Source: Sanguinoderma infundibulare
Taxonomy: Eukaryota; Basidiomycota; Agaricomycetes; Polyporales; Polyporaceae
Length of the DNA stretch: 64,000 bases
Direction: 5' to 3'
NCBI GenBank assembly: GCA_032821775.1
Contig: JAVLRN010000002.1
Location: 4,030,001-4,094,000 of the forward strand
Shown here: positions 23,831-35,575 of the stretch, piece by piece
Layout of the letters: each line of letters opens with the position of its first letter
How positions within the stretch are numbered: position 1 is the stretch's first letter
Notes under the pieces: model-generated
Database searches by the model: none
What the model was told of the DNA's origin: nothing
Seen by the model: only the letters and a program-made list of their open reading frames with translations
Position numbers and translations under genes: made by a program

Positions 23831-25188
23831 ATGAGTGCCCAAGTGCAGAAGCCTTTTGACCCTGTCGCTGAGCAAGGCAGGCCAGATGGGTCCTTCGATC
23901 GCCGGCCTGCGGTCTTCAGGAATGCCATCGCGAAGGGCGGTCCTTTCGAGCCCGACAAAGGTGAGTCTTTCATCTACCATTCTGAGATAGGGGCTGACAA
24001 CCGGCGCTGTAGGCCGCTACCACCTTTACGTGTCCTTCGGCTGTCGTGAGTCACTTGGACTTCTCAAGTCGATTGCGTCTGACGTCATGCAAATAGCATG
24101 GGCTACCCGAACCCTCATCGTCCGGAAGCTCAAGGGCCTAGAGGATATAATTGGTGCGAGAAAGAGAGCTGTGTATATCTTGCCGGACACACGCTCACTG
24201 GGGTGTAGGTGTGACCTTTGTCGCGCCCCGTCTCACCCCCGACAGTTGGGCCTTCGCGAAAATCGACCCCTTCCCGGGCGCCGAAGACGATCCCTTGTAC
24301 GGCGCGGCGTACCTCAAGGAGTTGTACCTCAAGGCGAACCCTGAATACAAGGGCAGGTACGTGCAATTCCTCTTGGACTTCTGTGCCACTGTTCCTCAGT
24401 CGCTGCGCATTTAGATTCACCGTCCCTGTCCTCTGGGACAAAAAGACGGAGACGATCGTCAATAATGAGAGCTCCGAGATCATCCGCTTCTTCAACACCG
24501 CTTTCAACCATCTCCTTCCCGCCGACAAGGCTGCAGTTGATCTCTATCCTGAGTCTCTTCGGAAGGGGATCGACGAGCTCAATGAATGGGTATACAACAC
24601 CGTGAACAGTTCGTTGCCTTAGTATCTGAACGTCAGTGTCGCGAGGTACTGATGATGGTGTGCATTTAGACGGCGTGTACAAATCTGGTTTTGCTACTAC
24701 CCAGAAGGCGTACGAAGACGCAGTTATCCCGCTCTTCGACTCCCTCGATAGGCTGGAGAAGATCCTGACAGGGAAGAACTATCTCGTCGGCGATCGGCTT
24801 ACGGAGGCAGACGTCCGCTTGTTCGTCACCATCGTAAGCTTTCCTTCCTTGTCGGCTTCCGGGTTGTAGACCAACTACTTCGATTCCTCCTAGATACGGT
24901 TCGATATTGTCTACCACGGAAACTTCAAGTGTAACATCCGCACGATCCGGGATGGCTATCCTGCCATTCACCTGTGAGCTCCAAGCGTCCGAGTGCACCG
25001 CAACGCATTCCCGCTCAAGATTATGCTGTTCGTTTCACAGGTGGCTTCGCAAACTCTACTGGAACAGCGCGGCGTTCTCGGAGACGTGCAACTTTGATCA
25101 TATCAAGGGCGGCTACTACTACATGAAGACTCTCAATCCGCACCGCATTGTTCCTGCCGGCCCCATTCCCCATATCCTCCCATTGTAA
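23831..25188 (+). CDS. Glutathionyl-hydroquinone reductase (Xi-class glutathione transferase, ECM4-like)
   Basis: Reduces glutathionyl-hydroquinones to hydroquinones using glutathione, part of quinone and aromatic detoxification. Eight exons (23831-23960, 24013-24045, 24097-24153, 24209-24356, 24415-24608, 24670-24833, 24894-24973, 25041-25188) give 317 residues, typical length. The catalytic cysteine is Cys54 in VSFGCPWATRT, the family hallmark F-G-C-P-W, split by intron 2. The thioredoxin-like half continues to FTVPVLWDKKTETIVNNES (the glutathione-binding E-S pair). The helical half carries NGVYKSGFATTQKAYE, YLVGDRLTEADVRLF and IRFDIVYHGNFKCN, all diagnostic. Introns are 51-67 bp. Wood-decay fungi use such enzymes on lignin-derived quinones; that role is inferred. 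Very secure identification. Confidence 0.96.
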
Positions 25189-25651
25189 TGTATGTTGTTC
25201 TTCAGAGTATGGTGCCCTGAACTATCTCAGTGAAGAAATGTATCTTTTTTATGGATCAGCTTTCGCAAGCATCAGTGCATTCTTATCTTGAAGACGTGAT
25301 TCCATTCCATTATTGGAGTAGTTAGCTCGATGGAAACGAACTGACAGCAAATAGCACTCGAATGACTTACCTTCTCAGATGACATGACATGTTTAATCCT
25401 CTGGGTTAACTGCGACCATCTGTCTCCATGCAATGTGTTATGATGCATTCCTCTATGAACTACATGGAACGTTATAAGAAGTGTCCGGTCGCATGGGCGT
25501 ACGCAGGAGCTGACAACCGCGCAAGACGTATGCAGCTGTGCTGATTCTCCGTGAACTATCGAAGTAACAAGAGTTGGTGTCCGGGGTGAGGCGTTCTTGT
25601 TCTTTGTGTCCCCTGCTCTAACGCTCGTCTTCACCCGCTCCAACAGACAAG
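25189..25651. other. Intergenic, no feature seen
   Basis: 463 bp, moderately AT-rich, between the hydroquinone reductase and the next plus-strand gene. Frames are interrupted on both strands and no clear TATA element was found. Confidence 0.5.
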
Positions 25652-27081
25652 ATGGACAGCACATTAGAAGGTAGCAGTGTTGAGCGCCGTGCAGAGATTG
25701 GTCATGATTCGACGAGAGAGGTATGTAACCCAGTGTATTGAACGTGATCGATCAAATACCATTGTGGACACACGTTTTCAGCCGCATGGAAACCATCACA
25801 GACACTCTACAAGGAACGTCGCCTTCGGAGGAATAAACGTACGTCCTCCAAACGAAATGTATGAACAGTTTCAAACAACAATGTTGCTTCTGAACGGTCA
25901 GAACATGTCCAGTATCAACTCCACCAACCAAATTGAGGCGAGCTGCTCGGAGGAACTTCCATATGGATGTAGCGTCGACAACGGAAGGCCGTTGGCCCCA
26001 CACTGCACCTTCACCAACGACAATAATGGCACGTTGCAGTACAGCGACGGATGGATTTTTTCTACATCCGATCCCAACGGCCTAATCCACTCTGTCCATT
26101 TTGCCCAAAATGTCGGAGCTTCCGTCTCTTTGACATTTAACAGTACGTCCCGTTCCTTATAAGGGCTATAATGACAGGTAACACGGGATCTATGCAGCAA
26201 CCAGCATCATCATCTTCGGTCTCCTGCCATCCGGTTCTTCCCCACCTGAAGCTTCGTACTCGATCGATGGACAAGCCCCAACTTCGCCTAACCTGGCCGC
26301 CACAAACGCATGCGTCCCGAACCAGTCGCTCTTAACTTCTGGCGAACTTGGCCCCGGTCCTCATAACCTCACCATCACGATCACCGAAGCATCTGTCGCT
26401 CAGCCTTACATACTCGACTATCTATGGCTATGCAATTCGGGATCCGAGTCAAGTTCGACGTCTCCGAAGGAAGCCCATGACCTATCAGCGAAAGACAGCG
26501 TCATCATCGGTGCCGTTCTTGGTGCCGCCTTCCTCTTTCTCGCCATCGTGTTCTGCGCCTGGCTGTACATTCGCCTGAGGAAACGACGCCAGGAGGCCCT
26601 TGGAGAGAGTACGTTGGCGCTACGCACCCTACATGCCAGTTTGCTGAACATACGATAATGTTTTCGCGTAGAGCTACCTGACTCCGAGACACCGAAAAGC
26701 GCCAATTCCTCCGGCAATGGTACAGAGATCACGCCATTTTCATCAGGAACCGGTCGACCAGAATCCCGGGAAGTGGCACTTCACGCGGAGGGCACCACGA
26801 CTCCGTCTTCACGGGAGGCAGGCATTGTCTTGTCTGGGATTTCTGACGTCGCCACTGGATCATCGGCATCCTCAGCGGGAGAAAACGGACCATCGTCTTC
26901 ATTAGGGCGCGCCCCGTCTACAACCTCTACGGTACTAGCTCGCGGAGTCGCAAAGCGGGTGCTTTTCAGCTCGCTTGCCCCCTTCCGACGGTCCTCTCCC
27001 AGCCCTCAGCCGCGGCGGGCCTCGGAGCGTAGCAGCACTAGCCAGAACCGCGACCCGCCTCCGCCATACTCGCCTGGCTAG
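25652..27081 (+). CDS. Single-pass membrane protein with fungal ectodomain, copy 1 (PPxY tail)
   Basis: Type of Agaricomycete surface protein of unknown function: ectodomain, one helix, disordered tail. The ectodomain has DGWIFSTSDPNG, then after an intron near 26151-26196 the block IIFGLLPSGSSPPEASYSID and the LGPGPHNLTITI strip ending ILDYLWLCNSGS, resembling the repeated carbohydrate-like domains of this class. Helix VIIGAVLGAAFLFLAIVFCA lies near 26500-26560, followed by RLRKRR. After another intron (about 26608-26671) the Ser/Thr-rich tail ends DPPPPYSPG, a PPxY motif of the kind bound by WW domains of Nedd4/Rsp5 ligases. The N-terminus is weak: the chosen ATG splices in frame but gives no signal peptide. 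It is an inverted paralog of the gene at 37329-38780, with a near-identical core. Confidence 0.72.
26045..26430 (+). repeat. Near-identical inverted repeat unit, plus-strand arm
   Basis: This 385-bp segment, covering ectodomain exon, a complete intron and the next exon, matches the reverse complement of about 37920-38310 at about 95% by hand count, with a stretch of more than 85 bp identical. Sequence on either side of it diverges sharply between the two genes. Confidence 0.85.
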
Positions 27082-27781
27082 CGAGCTTGGCCTTTTTGGT
27101 AAGTGCGTACTCACGTCATTCGTTGAACGTTTAGCTATCGGTATTAGTAACTGAAAAGACACAGTCACCAGAACAGGGCGTTCGGAGGACACCGAGACTT
27201 GTTGCCTGTAGTGACTCGGCCTCGGCCCTGATCATGAAGCGAGTGGGAGTTCCCTCCTCGGTATGAATAGTGCATGTAGACCTGTTCAGAATAGCCTTCA
27301 ATACGGACCTTTTGCGACTTAGCTCGTCGGGTTTTGTACGTGCAAGCATCGAACAGGCTTGATACACTGCGGCGCAATGGCGGTACAGAGGTAGGTTGGC
27401 GAGGGGCCTAATGAGACCGCATTGTCATTGAACACAATTGGCATAGACGGCGCGCAACCTTCGTTCTAGATCTACGATATAACCGCCATGGAACATGGTT
27501 CAAGGACGGTCATGAGACTCGCTCCGCGGCCAACTATACCGCGACTTGTACACCGATCAGGGTGGAACCGCACCACCTCATCACGCTACAGAGTACACGC
27601 TCCCACACCATAAGCCAACCTCGTTCTTGTTCAATTCGTCTATTTAGAGCCCTCCGGGGCTGACTCTACAATATCGACATTAGAGTCGTTTTTATGCTCA
27701 TGAGCCAAGTCGTTCAAATCGTGAAGAAGGCATGAAAAAGATCTACTATCCCGATATTCCACCCTCGCCCCAAGCGGTTCC
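27082..27781. other. Convergent intergenic region, no feature seen
   Basis: 700 bp between the 3' ends of the plus-strand membrane protein and the minus-strand MFS carrier. Frames are short; no transposon ends or RNA gene were recognised. Confidence 0.5.
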
Positions 27782-29737
27782 TCAAACCACTCCAGCCTTG
27801 ATCATAAGGTGCCTCACGACAAGCATGACCACCCCCGAGAACGCCGACATCGATCCTGGAGAGGGACCACATCCTCAGCGATATTGCGGCCACGCGAACT
27901 GCGAGGAGCACTCACCTGCATAATACCCCACGCCCTTGTACGACCCGGTGCTATCGACGATGGCACCTGATATCGGAGGGCCAGCCAGCACTCCGAACGC
28001 TGCGATCGTCAGTCCCATTCCGATGCGCACGCCGACGTTCGAGACGGGGCCCATGCGTGTGAAGGGGTGGACCAAGGTGGCGATAATGGCACCCGAAGAT
28101 GTCCTGTGTGACACGTTGAACGACGAGGCTCGAATAGATGAGCACAAGCGCGGTGGCGTACCCTATAAGCATGGCGATGGGGACGAACCCGCCCAGGTTT
28201 GTGGCAAATGGCCAGGCATATGTTATGATTGCGTTCATAAAGGCTGCGCCGATAAGAACATTGATAGAGCCTGCAAGGGAGTTGGTCACCGTACCGCGGT
28301 GTACGAGAGGGAACAGGAACGTACCAAAACGATCCGTCAACAACCCGGCGCCCAGACGAGCGAACGTAGAAGTCGCATTCGCGATGGACAGCAAGCCAAA
28401 CGCCATGTTAACGTCGATGCCAACGAGGACAGCGCTGATGGTGAGGTATGTCACGCCCTGAAGCGGTTGGTTAGCCACTGACCAGCTCTAGGTAGCAGAA
28501 TTACGCACGGTGAACAAGGCAAGCGTGTTGATGAACAGAGAGAAGACGTAAACCGAGTACATGGGCTTCTTGAACTCGGCAAGGTTGAGCATCGGACCAT
28601 GGTCCCGCTTCGCAGGGAGTCTTCTTGCGATAGTCTGATAGTCAATCAGCGACCTAGAACCGGATGGAACAGATTATACCAACGCACCAAGTTGGTGACA
28701 GTGAGAAGCGCTAAGGTAATAAATGCCAGGATACGCTGGGTCCATGGGAAGCTTAAGTGCACGTTAGTTAACCTCACGGCAGCTGGCAATACGAGCACCA
28801 CGTACCTCAAGTGCCGGAGGAGAGTCCTGGTGATCACGGGGAAGAGGCATCCGCCAACGCCTGCACCGGCATACATGCAAGCGAGCGCTATGCCGAGCTT
28901 CTTCTTGAACCAGTGGGTCATCATCATGTTGACCATGGTGAAGAACACACCGCTCGAGAGCTGTTTATGTCCGTATCACATGTGTCAGCTGTGTCAGCCT
29001 CGACATCCAGCAAGGCGAACCACTGACACCTAAGCCGAAACCCTGGCAGAGGAGGAACTGCCAATATTGCGTGCACTCGGCCGTGAGGAACATGCAGGCG
29101 ACGAACACCGCGGACGCGACGAGCACGGGAACCCTGAGGTGACCGTTGTCGAACAGCCTCCCGGCGAGCAGCCCCGGAAAGTACCTCATCGCGTTCTAGC
29201 ACGACATCAGATGCCATGCTATCGAAAGGGACGGAGGGAACGAACTTGAATAGAACCAATCCACGCGCTGGATCGATGAATGAGTACTTGTCGTGCAACG
29301 GTATCGTTCTCTGAATCGGAGGACATACATTTCGGAGGCCGTATGGTGCTTCAGCTCGACCTGCTTATAGTATGCCTGGAACGCCTGCATGTGAAGTGAG
29401 ATCTATGCACACGAGCCGCGAGCTGGGATCCCACTTACCCCCCACGCGTTGACGAGGCCTATCGTGGCCCACATGCCGCAAACGGCCTGCGCAGACGGTA
29501 AGTAAAAGAATCTTATCGCATGACGGGGGTAATACGTACCCCAACGACACACAGCCATGCCCTCAATCCACCATCTGGACAATCGTCGGCGTCGACTTCG
29601 GCTTCGGGTCTAACTTCGACTTCCTCGACAACGGGCGATTCCTTGGTGTCCTTGTAAGATGCCGATGTATCCTCCGAAGGATGCGACTTGTGGCCGTTCT
29701 GTGCGGTCGGCGCGGAAGACTTCTCGGTGAAGACCAT
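27782..29737 (-). CDS. MFS monocarboxylate-type transporter, copy 1
   Basis: Fungal member of the major facilitator superfamily, MCT/SLC16-like (MCH) group, expected to carry small organic acids or related solutes across a membrane. The cytoplasmic N-terminus (MVFTEKSSAP, acidic) runs into DDCPDGGLRAWLCVVG, the diagnostic PDGG-R-AW motif of this group. Later exons show YFPGLLAGRLFDNGHLRVP, FFTMVNMMMTHWFKKKLG (helix 4-5 motif), IALACMYAGAGVGGCLFPVI, the TISAVLVGID...ARLGAGLLTDRFG loop, and RIGMGLTIAAFGVLAGPPIS GAIVD near the end. A last short exon ends RHLMIKAGVV. About eight to ten introns of 50-70 bp break the gene. It is a paralog of the MFS gene at 42857-44771, same strand. Substrate unknown. 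Confidence 0.9.
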
Positions 29738-30431
29738 TGTAACGTAAGCGTCAGCAGATAATGAAGATGAATCCTGGCCAAGGAGACAAAGAAGAAGGAC
29801 GTGAAATGGGGACGAAAACTAGGGGCGGCTGTGTGACTCTCCTCCGTTCCCGTTCTCCGATAAGTAGCATAGTCTTTTCTCGGTGGCGCAGCCCTCATTT
29901 AGAACTTTCCACGCCGTTATCGAGGGAATGGCCATACAACGATATCAGTTGTGGCATGAGAAAGAGAGATAAGGAGAAGTACCTGTGATATATCGTTCGC
30001 GAGGCCCACTTCCGACGATTCCACTTCTGCTTATCAAGATGAAGATACGGCGGCATGCTACATGTCGTTCAACGTTCAGCGTTAGCCCAAACACACGCTG
30101 AAACCGAGGGGCTACCCACCGTCAATCAGCCCGGTATCTCCATCCATCTATTATTGCACGACGAAGAACCTCATCCATGACGGCAGTGCGTACATATTTA
30201 TCTTCCCCCTCTGCTAACACGGAGCGGATGCCGTACTCCAACCCACACCGCACACCGAGCTGAAACCGTTCGCCGTCGTTACGTTACGATTGCAGAGCGG
30301 TAACGGATATCCGTGACAGCCGCTTGACATACACGCGATAAGAACAGTGTATGATGACAGGACCTAGACCTCAACTCGTTCTCGGTACTGCTCGGAAATG
30401 GACGATAAGCGATGCGTTAGTATGGAGAATA
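29738..30431. other. Intergenic, no feature seen
   Basis: 694 bp between the 5' end of MFS copy 1 and the 3' end of the upstream minus-strand gene. It should hold the MFS promoter; no clear TATA element stands out. Confidence 0.45.
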
Positions 30432-32039
30432 CTAGTGATAACCATGAAGACCCACTCGAGGCATTTCCATGCTACTCGTCGCCGAACCGCTACTGACGTG
30501 GAGGGTCGAAAGCATGATGCCCCCGGTGTCGCCAAGCCCTTCGCTGATATCGCATAGGTCCAGAAGAAATCGGGAGGTAAGAATAACACTTATCCTAGGA
30601 TAGGGGTTAGAAGTGAAATGGAAGGGCGGAGAATAACGCGTATGGTTTACATTGTGACGAGGTCGGCCAGCGCCCCATTAACCTGTGCATGTGAACGTCG
30701 ATCACTGAACAACAGGGTGCAACAAGAGCGCCACAAGGATAAACACACCGCAAGCTCCAGAAATATAATGTTCAAGACGTTGAAAAAGAGCAGTGCCCTA
30801 GCATCGGGCAGTTAGTCCGGACTCGGAACGATCGTGTGCTGCGTTTGATATCTGGCGACGCACAGGAAGTACAGCAAACCTGAAAGATAAGATATGATTG
30901 AGACCTGATAACGCTCCGCCCCTGGGTTGATAAACCTACCATCTCTCAAGAGGATCTGACTCAAAGGCGAAGCAGCCGCTGTGCGGGGACCATAAGGCTG
31001 AAACGTTTCACGTAGCGTTATCGCAACAACAAGGAGCTCCGCTGCGATGCACGATCCCCTCGCCCCGAAGCCAACTGCACGCGAGATAAACAGATTGGCA
31101 TTTAGACAGATCTGAAAGACGTACGGCTTGCGGGGAAGTGGTTAGGCCAATATCACACGCTGCAAGGGAAGAGAGCTTACATTCGAGACAAGCTCGGCGG
31201 AATACGCGAGGTAGAGTCGCAACCGGCCAAGAATGAATTCGGTCTCGGTATCGTCTGCCACAGGGTATACTACAGTAGAGGGGTTAGCGGTTCTACGCTA
31301 TTGCTGTAAGATCATACGCACCGCGTACGCGGCAGGTAGCCCAAGTCCAAGAAGCATCGTCACTCCAGCCACCCATGGCCGTTTCCCGCTTAGCGCATAT
31401 GCGCGCAGGGCAGAGAAAGCTAACGCGCCATTGCCGATTAGAGCAGCCTCCTCTGATAGCGGAAACGGACATACCGGCGATAAAGAGGAACGTTACAATC
31501 TCCAAGAGGCCTTGGAGCCACAAAAGAACGGAACAGCTAATTGCGAGAACCGTGAGGTTCGCAATACCGGCGGTATCTCGATTGGACGTACCTCTACCGA
31601 GATTAAATCAGCGGAAAGCAAACGGGAAGACCGATTTGAAACGGCTAACCAGATAGTTTTGGCCACCCCACCTTGTCTGCTGCAACACGATGAGCAATCG
31701 AGCAGCAACGGAGCTATAGCGAGTCCCCGTGTAGAGTACGGTTATCACGACGTGGCCGCGAGACCAGATACGGCAAATTTCCCGAGGGAGCGTGATCAAG
31801 TAGTCGTAGAGTAAGAGGGCTGCATATATCGGAGGAGAACCCGCGGTGCGGTGGTATCATGTTATCGTCACAATTCAACGCCGCTTAGCGCGACTCACTA
31901 GTCGCGGAGACGTGGATATAATCGGCGATGACCACCCTTGTAAGGAGATCTAAAGTCAGCGACTATCGTGTAAGGATAGGAAGATAACACACTGTTGGAG
32001 ATGAAGCATAAGCCGGAGGGAAAGGTCAGTGGAAGACAT
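30432..32039 (-). CDS. DUF6533-family seven-helix membrane protein, copy 1 (possibly damaged)
   Basis: Agaricomycete-specific integral membrane family of unknown function, often massively expanded. Starts MSSTDLSLRLML; after a 41-bp intron VIADYIHVSATT joins ALLLYDYLITLPREICRIWS, the DUF6533 signature (LLYDY...L..E...IW). Further helices: IANLTVLAISCSVLLWLQGL and TMLLGLGLPAAYAVRM. Then come VGFGARGSCIAAELLVVAIT, the LLRDG loop, and GLLYFLALLFFNVLNIIF across a 66-bp intron. The tail begins VILTSRFLLDLCDI, the family's SRFLLDL motif, and ends at the stop at 30432. Between 31590 and 31680 I could not find a splice that keeps frame: the exon that should hold the third helix carries stops or needs a shift. 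It may be a pseudogene or have an intron I misplaced. Confidence 0.7.
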
Positions 32040-32469
32040 AGTTTGGTAGGGCTGGAGATGGATTTGAAGGTTGCCCCGATCCAGCATCATATATGCGTAG
32101 ACGAAGGACTATTTCCCATCCTCCCATCGTCGCAACGGTTCAAACTTGGAAGCATATGTTGAGAGACAACCATCCGAAGAACAATGGCAAGGCACCTAAC
32201 AGTGAAACGGAAATGGTGACCATGACATTAGTGGGATGCTGTACGACCACTCGGCAGCCTAAGCAGCTCGGGGAGATAGAATCTCGATGCGTTCGACCCA
32301 GAACACTGATCGAACTGCAATTTGAAAGATATGGAAAGCAAAAATCGTAATTGGGAATAGCTACAAGTCGGTATCGTAGCAAAAGAAGTAGTCAAAAGTG
32401 ACCCAGCACCATCGCGAACAAACCCAGTGCGGACAGCAATGATCAAGACGGATTGGACACGCGCGGGGG

Positions 32470-35168
32470 CATCACCAGAACTTGCCAAAGACGCTCGCCC
32501 GGCCAGGTGCTCCCAGGATCATCCCCACGCCTTCCTGGATGGCAACACTGACCGGACGCATCGGCGCGGAATCAAAGACGTGCGGACAGGGCTGGGACAG
32601 TGGCGCAGGGTTCAAGCGCGGGTGTTCGAGCTCGCGCTCGTAGATCGACGGCTGTCGGGGTCCGCGCCCAAGGTCGTCGTACTGGGGCTCGTCAAAGGCC
32701 TTACGAGCAGTGCGTAGTCGACTGAGGATCTAATTGTCGCCAACTGTCAGATCTGTGTTTGATCCGAATGAGCAGGAACACGCACCTGCTCGTACAGAGC
32801 AATCTCGCCGTCGAGGTGCTCTTTCGCGAGCTCTTGGAAATCTTCGAGCTTCTGGGCGTGGTAGGTATCCATCTCGGCCATGGTTGTATTCAACACCGTC
32901 TCGCAGCGCGCTGCCATCTCTTCGTCTTCCTAAAATACGTATCAGGAACAGTGTAACACTGGTGAGGTACTGTAACAACGTACTCGTCCTTCTCGTACTG
33001 AATCATGGTATCTTGTCAAGGTGGATCTATGGGTATCTACAACCGGCTGAGGCACAACTTACATCGTCAACGCGGATAATGTGGCGGTAAAAATACCGTT
33101 ACGCACTGCATAGAGAGTAGCCGGATGGGCAACATTCTTGAATGCTTCATGCGTGGCAAGCTGTGTCCGCCGCGCCTACAAAACAACGTCCCGTCAGACT
33201 CCCCGTAGCGACACCACATACATGACACATACATGGTCGTCATATAGATCCGCCACAATCTGCAGAGTCTCCGACGTCTTCTGCACCGCCTTCGTGAGTT
33301 TCAAGCAACCTATGGTCAAGTCAACGACCATCTCCAACCGACACACTGAGATAAAAACTCACTATCGCATCCCTCTCGCCAGCACCACGCACCCTCCTCG
33401 TTGACATGTCCGTGCGTAGCTGAGTTCGGCTCTCCTTCCTCCTCCTCGCTGAGTCCGGTAGTGGGTGCTGACGCCAACGGTTTGGCAGTGACCATGGATA
33501 GCAGCGAATAGGATAACAGTCGTTCTGCCTTCGACATTTCTGACGTACCGACGGACAGTCAGAAGACGCATGGAGCAAGCGGTAGGATAGAACTCACCAA
33601 CGCGAGCTTCGCGCACCTTGCCGAAGATGTTGCGCAACCCCTGGACGCCCTTTCCTACAGCGCGTGTGTGGTTCACGAACCTATCGATAGCCTCTGATGC
33701 CTCTTCCGCGTCGACGTTAAAAGCAGGGTGGTATACGTTCGCGAAGAACGACGGGCCCTTCGGAGGTAGCGACAGGTAATATGGGAGTTGCTTCTTCCAT
33801 TCCTACATGCGCGACAGGTAAGCATCGAAGATATACAACTGGGCAAACACTCACCACATCGCTCTCGCAGCCAAGGAAGAACGTGAGCACCTCCGCATAC
33901 CGCGCAACGGGATGTCGCGCGACGCGGTTGATGTACCGCTCCAGGTCTCCCCTTCGCGCCTCGACAAAGTCATCGCTGAACCGCCCAGCATACTGTTTCT
34001 CCGGAAGCGGAGGGAGCGCGATCCCAGGCAGCAACCGCGTCAACGCTGTATGCAGCGCGACAAAGTGCGAGAACCTCCTGTGAACGGTGATACGCATGGG
34101 TTCGGGGGGTTCTGCGTCAGGATCTTCGTCCACTTCTGTATCGGACGCATCGGACGAGGATCTAGAGTGGGAGAGCGCGCCAAAAACTGAGGTGACGGCG
34201 TACACCGTGAACGCGCCGGAGAGCGTGGACGCCCGCTTGTTCGGGGAGTGGACGAGGACGCGGAACGGGGGTACCTTCGCGCGCCACGAAGGACCCGCCT
34301 CGACGAAATGCCGCTCCACCTCGGCGAGGTTGCCCAGCACGCTCTCTCGCTTCGCATCCTCCTCCAAGTCGGTCGGTACGCGCGGGGGGTGGGTGGCAGA
34401 TGCATCTGCTGAGCTTCCCTGGAGAACGAACTCCTCCGCGCCGGTCGTCACGAAGCTCGAGAACCTGTTCAGACTCTTGCCTCTCAAGAGACTGCGGCGG
34501 AAGCTGGGGAACCATTCTCCTGTTGTCTGCGGCACGAGCGGCTTGGCTTCGCGAGTGGGAGATCCTCCGCGAGGGGTGATAGAGCCAGTGGATGCCTCGC
34601 GGCGGCTCCGTTGGCGAGTATGGTGAGAGGGAGCTTCAACGCCGTCAGAATACGAGAAGTCTGCCGTGAACTGCCCTGGGCTCAACAAGCGCAACCGGAA
34701 GATGGACAAAGGACTCACGATGTAGTACGACCGCGGTATCAGCCCAATCTCGCTGCCGCTGCCCTCCTCCCGTCCGCGGTCCCTCGCTGATCGCGCAAGC
34801 CGAGCCAAGCTCCAGCCCTCCCCAACGTCTTCCTTCACGATATCCAGTTCATCCCCCGCCTCCACATTTGTGAGCTCGCGAAACTCGGCCTTGCCTTGGA
34901 ACGTGTAGAGGGCGCGAGCCAGTCGAAACTCCCCGGAGAGCTCCCCATCATCTTCATCAACACTCTCCGCAGGATCAGCTTCTTCCTCTTGCACCGTCGC
35001 AGGCATCGACCCGTTGCTGCTGCCATTCAAGCTCATCCGAGAGCTCCCATCGATGTTGGTCAGAGACACTGTCCAAGCAGCGGACGTATTGATCCCGGAG
35101 TCGAATTCGAGCTCGCTGCGGCGTGATAGAGGGCCCGTGCCCGGCGACGAGCTTAAAGCGTCTGCCAT
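32470..35168 (-). CDS. SH3-PX-BAR sorting nexin (SNX9/SNX18/SNX33-like)
   Basis: Membrane-remodelling protein that binds phosphoinositides through its PX domain and curves membranes through its BAR domain, in endocytosis or endosomal sorting. Start MADALSSSPG. An SH3 domain spans residues 83-150 (ARALYTFQGKAEFRELT... GWSLARL... GLIPRSYYI). After a 48-bp intron comes a Ser-rich linker, then a PX domain from VPPFRVLVHSPN to FFLGCESD, with the RRFSHFVALHTAL strip and PPLPEKQYAGRF (phosphoinositide-binding basic and proline-rich elements). Later exons carry the C-terminal coiled BAR region, with RRTQLATHEAFKNVAHP and MAARCETVLNTTMAEMDTYH, and the end SVFGKFW before the stop at 32470. Introns are short. 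Family assignment is firm; precise cargo is unknown. Confidence 0.92.
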
Positions 35169-35575
35169 GCTTGTCCTGAAACGTAAGAATAGCGCACAGG
35201 GTGTCGTACAGTAGGAACCAAAGGGATAGTCGAGGTCTGGAAGTCGTCCCGGTCGATGGCTGGCCGCTAATGTGTATCGAGCGTGGAATGAAGTAGATAA
35301 ACGTGGATCATTACGTTCCCTCCAGAACCAGAGCGTGCCAAACTAGATGCAGACCAGGCTCGACGGTCGAAGTGGGGATGGCGGGACTGAAGAGCGTGGT
35401 CGCTGTCGACCACCGCCAGTTCATCGGCGCTCCGGATGCTCTTCGTCGGCAACCGTGACCGGCTTGCCTTTCTTCCACAGTCTCGTCCCCTCATCATGTT
35501 TTGCGATGATGACCGTCATGTTCCACGCAGATATACGCTACACGTCGAAGCACGCTCAAGATCTACGACCAACCT
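35169..35575. other. Short intergenic region
   Basis: 407 bp between the sorting nexin start and the aldo-keto reductase stop, both on the minus strand. It must carry the sorting nexin promoter; no clear element was recognised. Confidence 0.45.
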
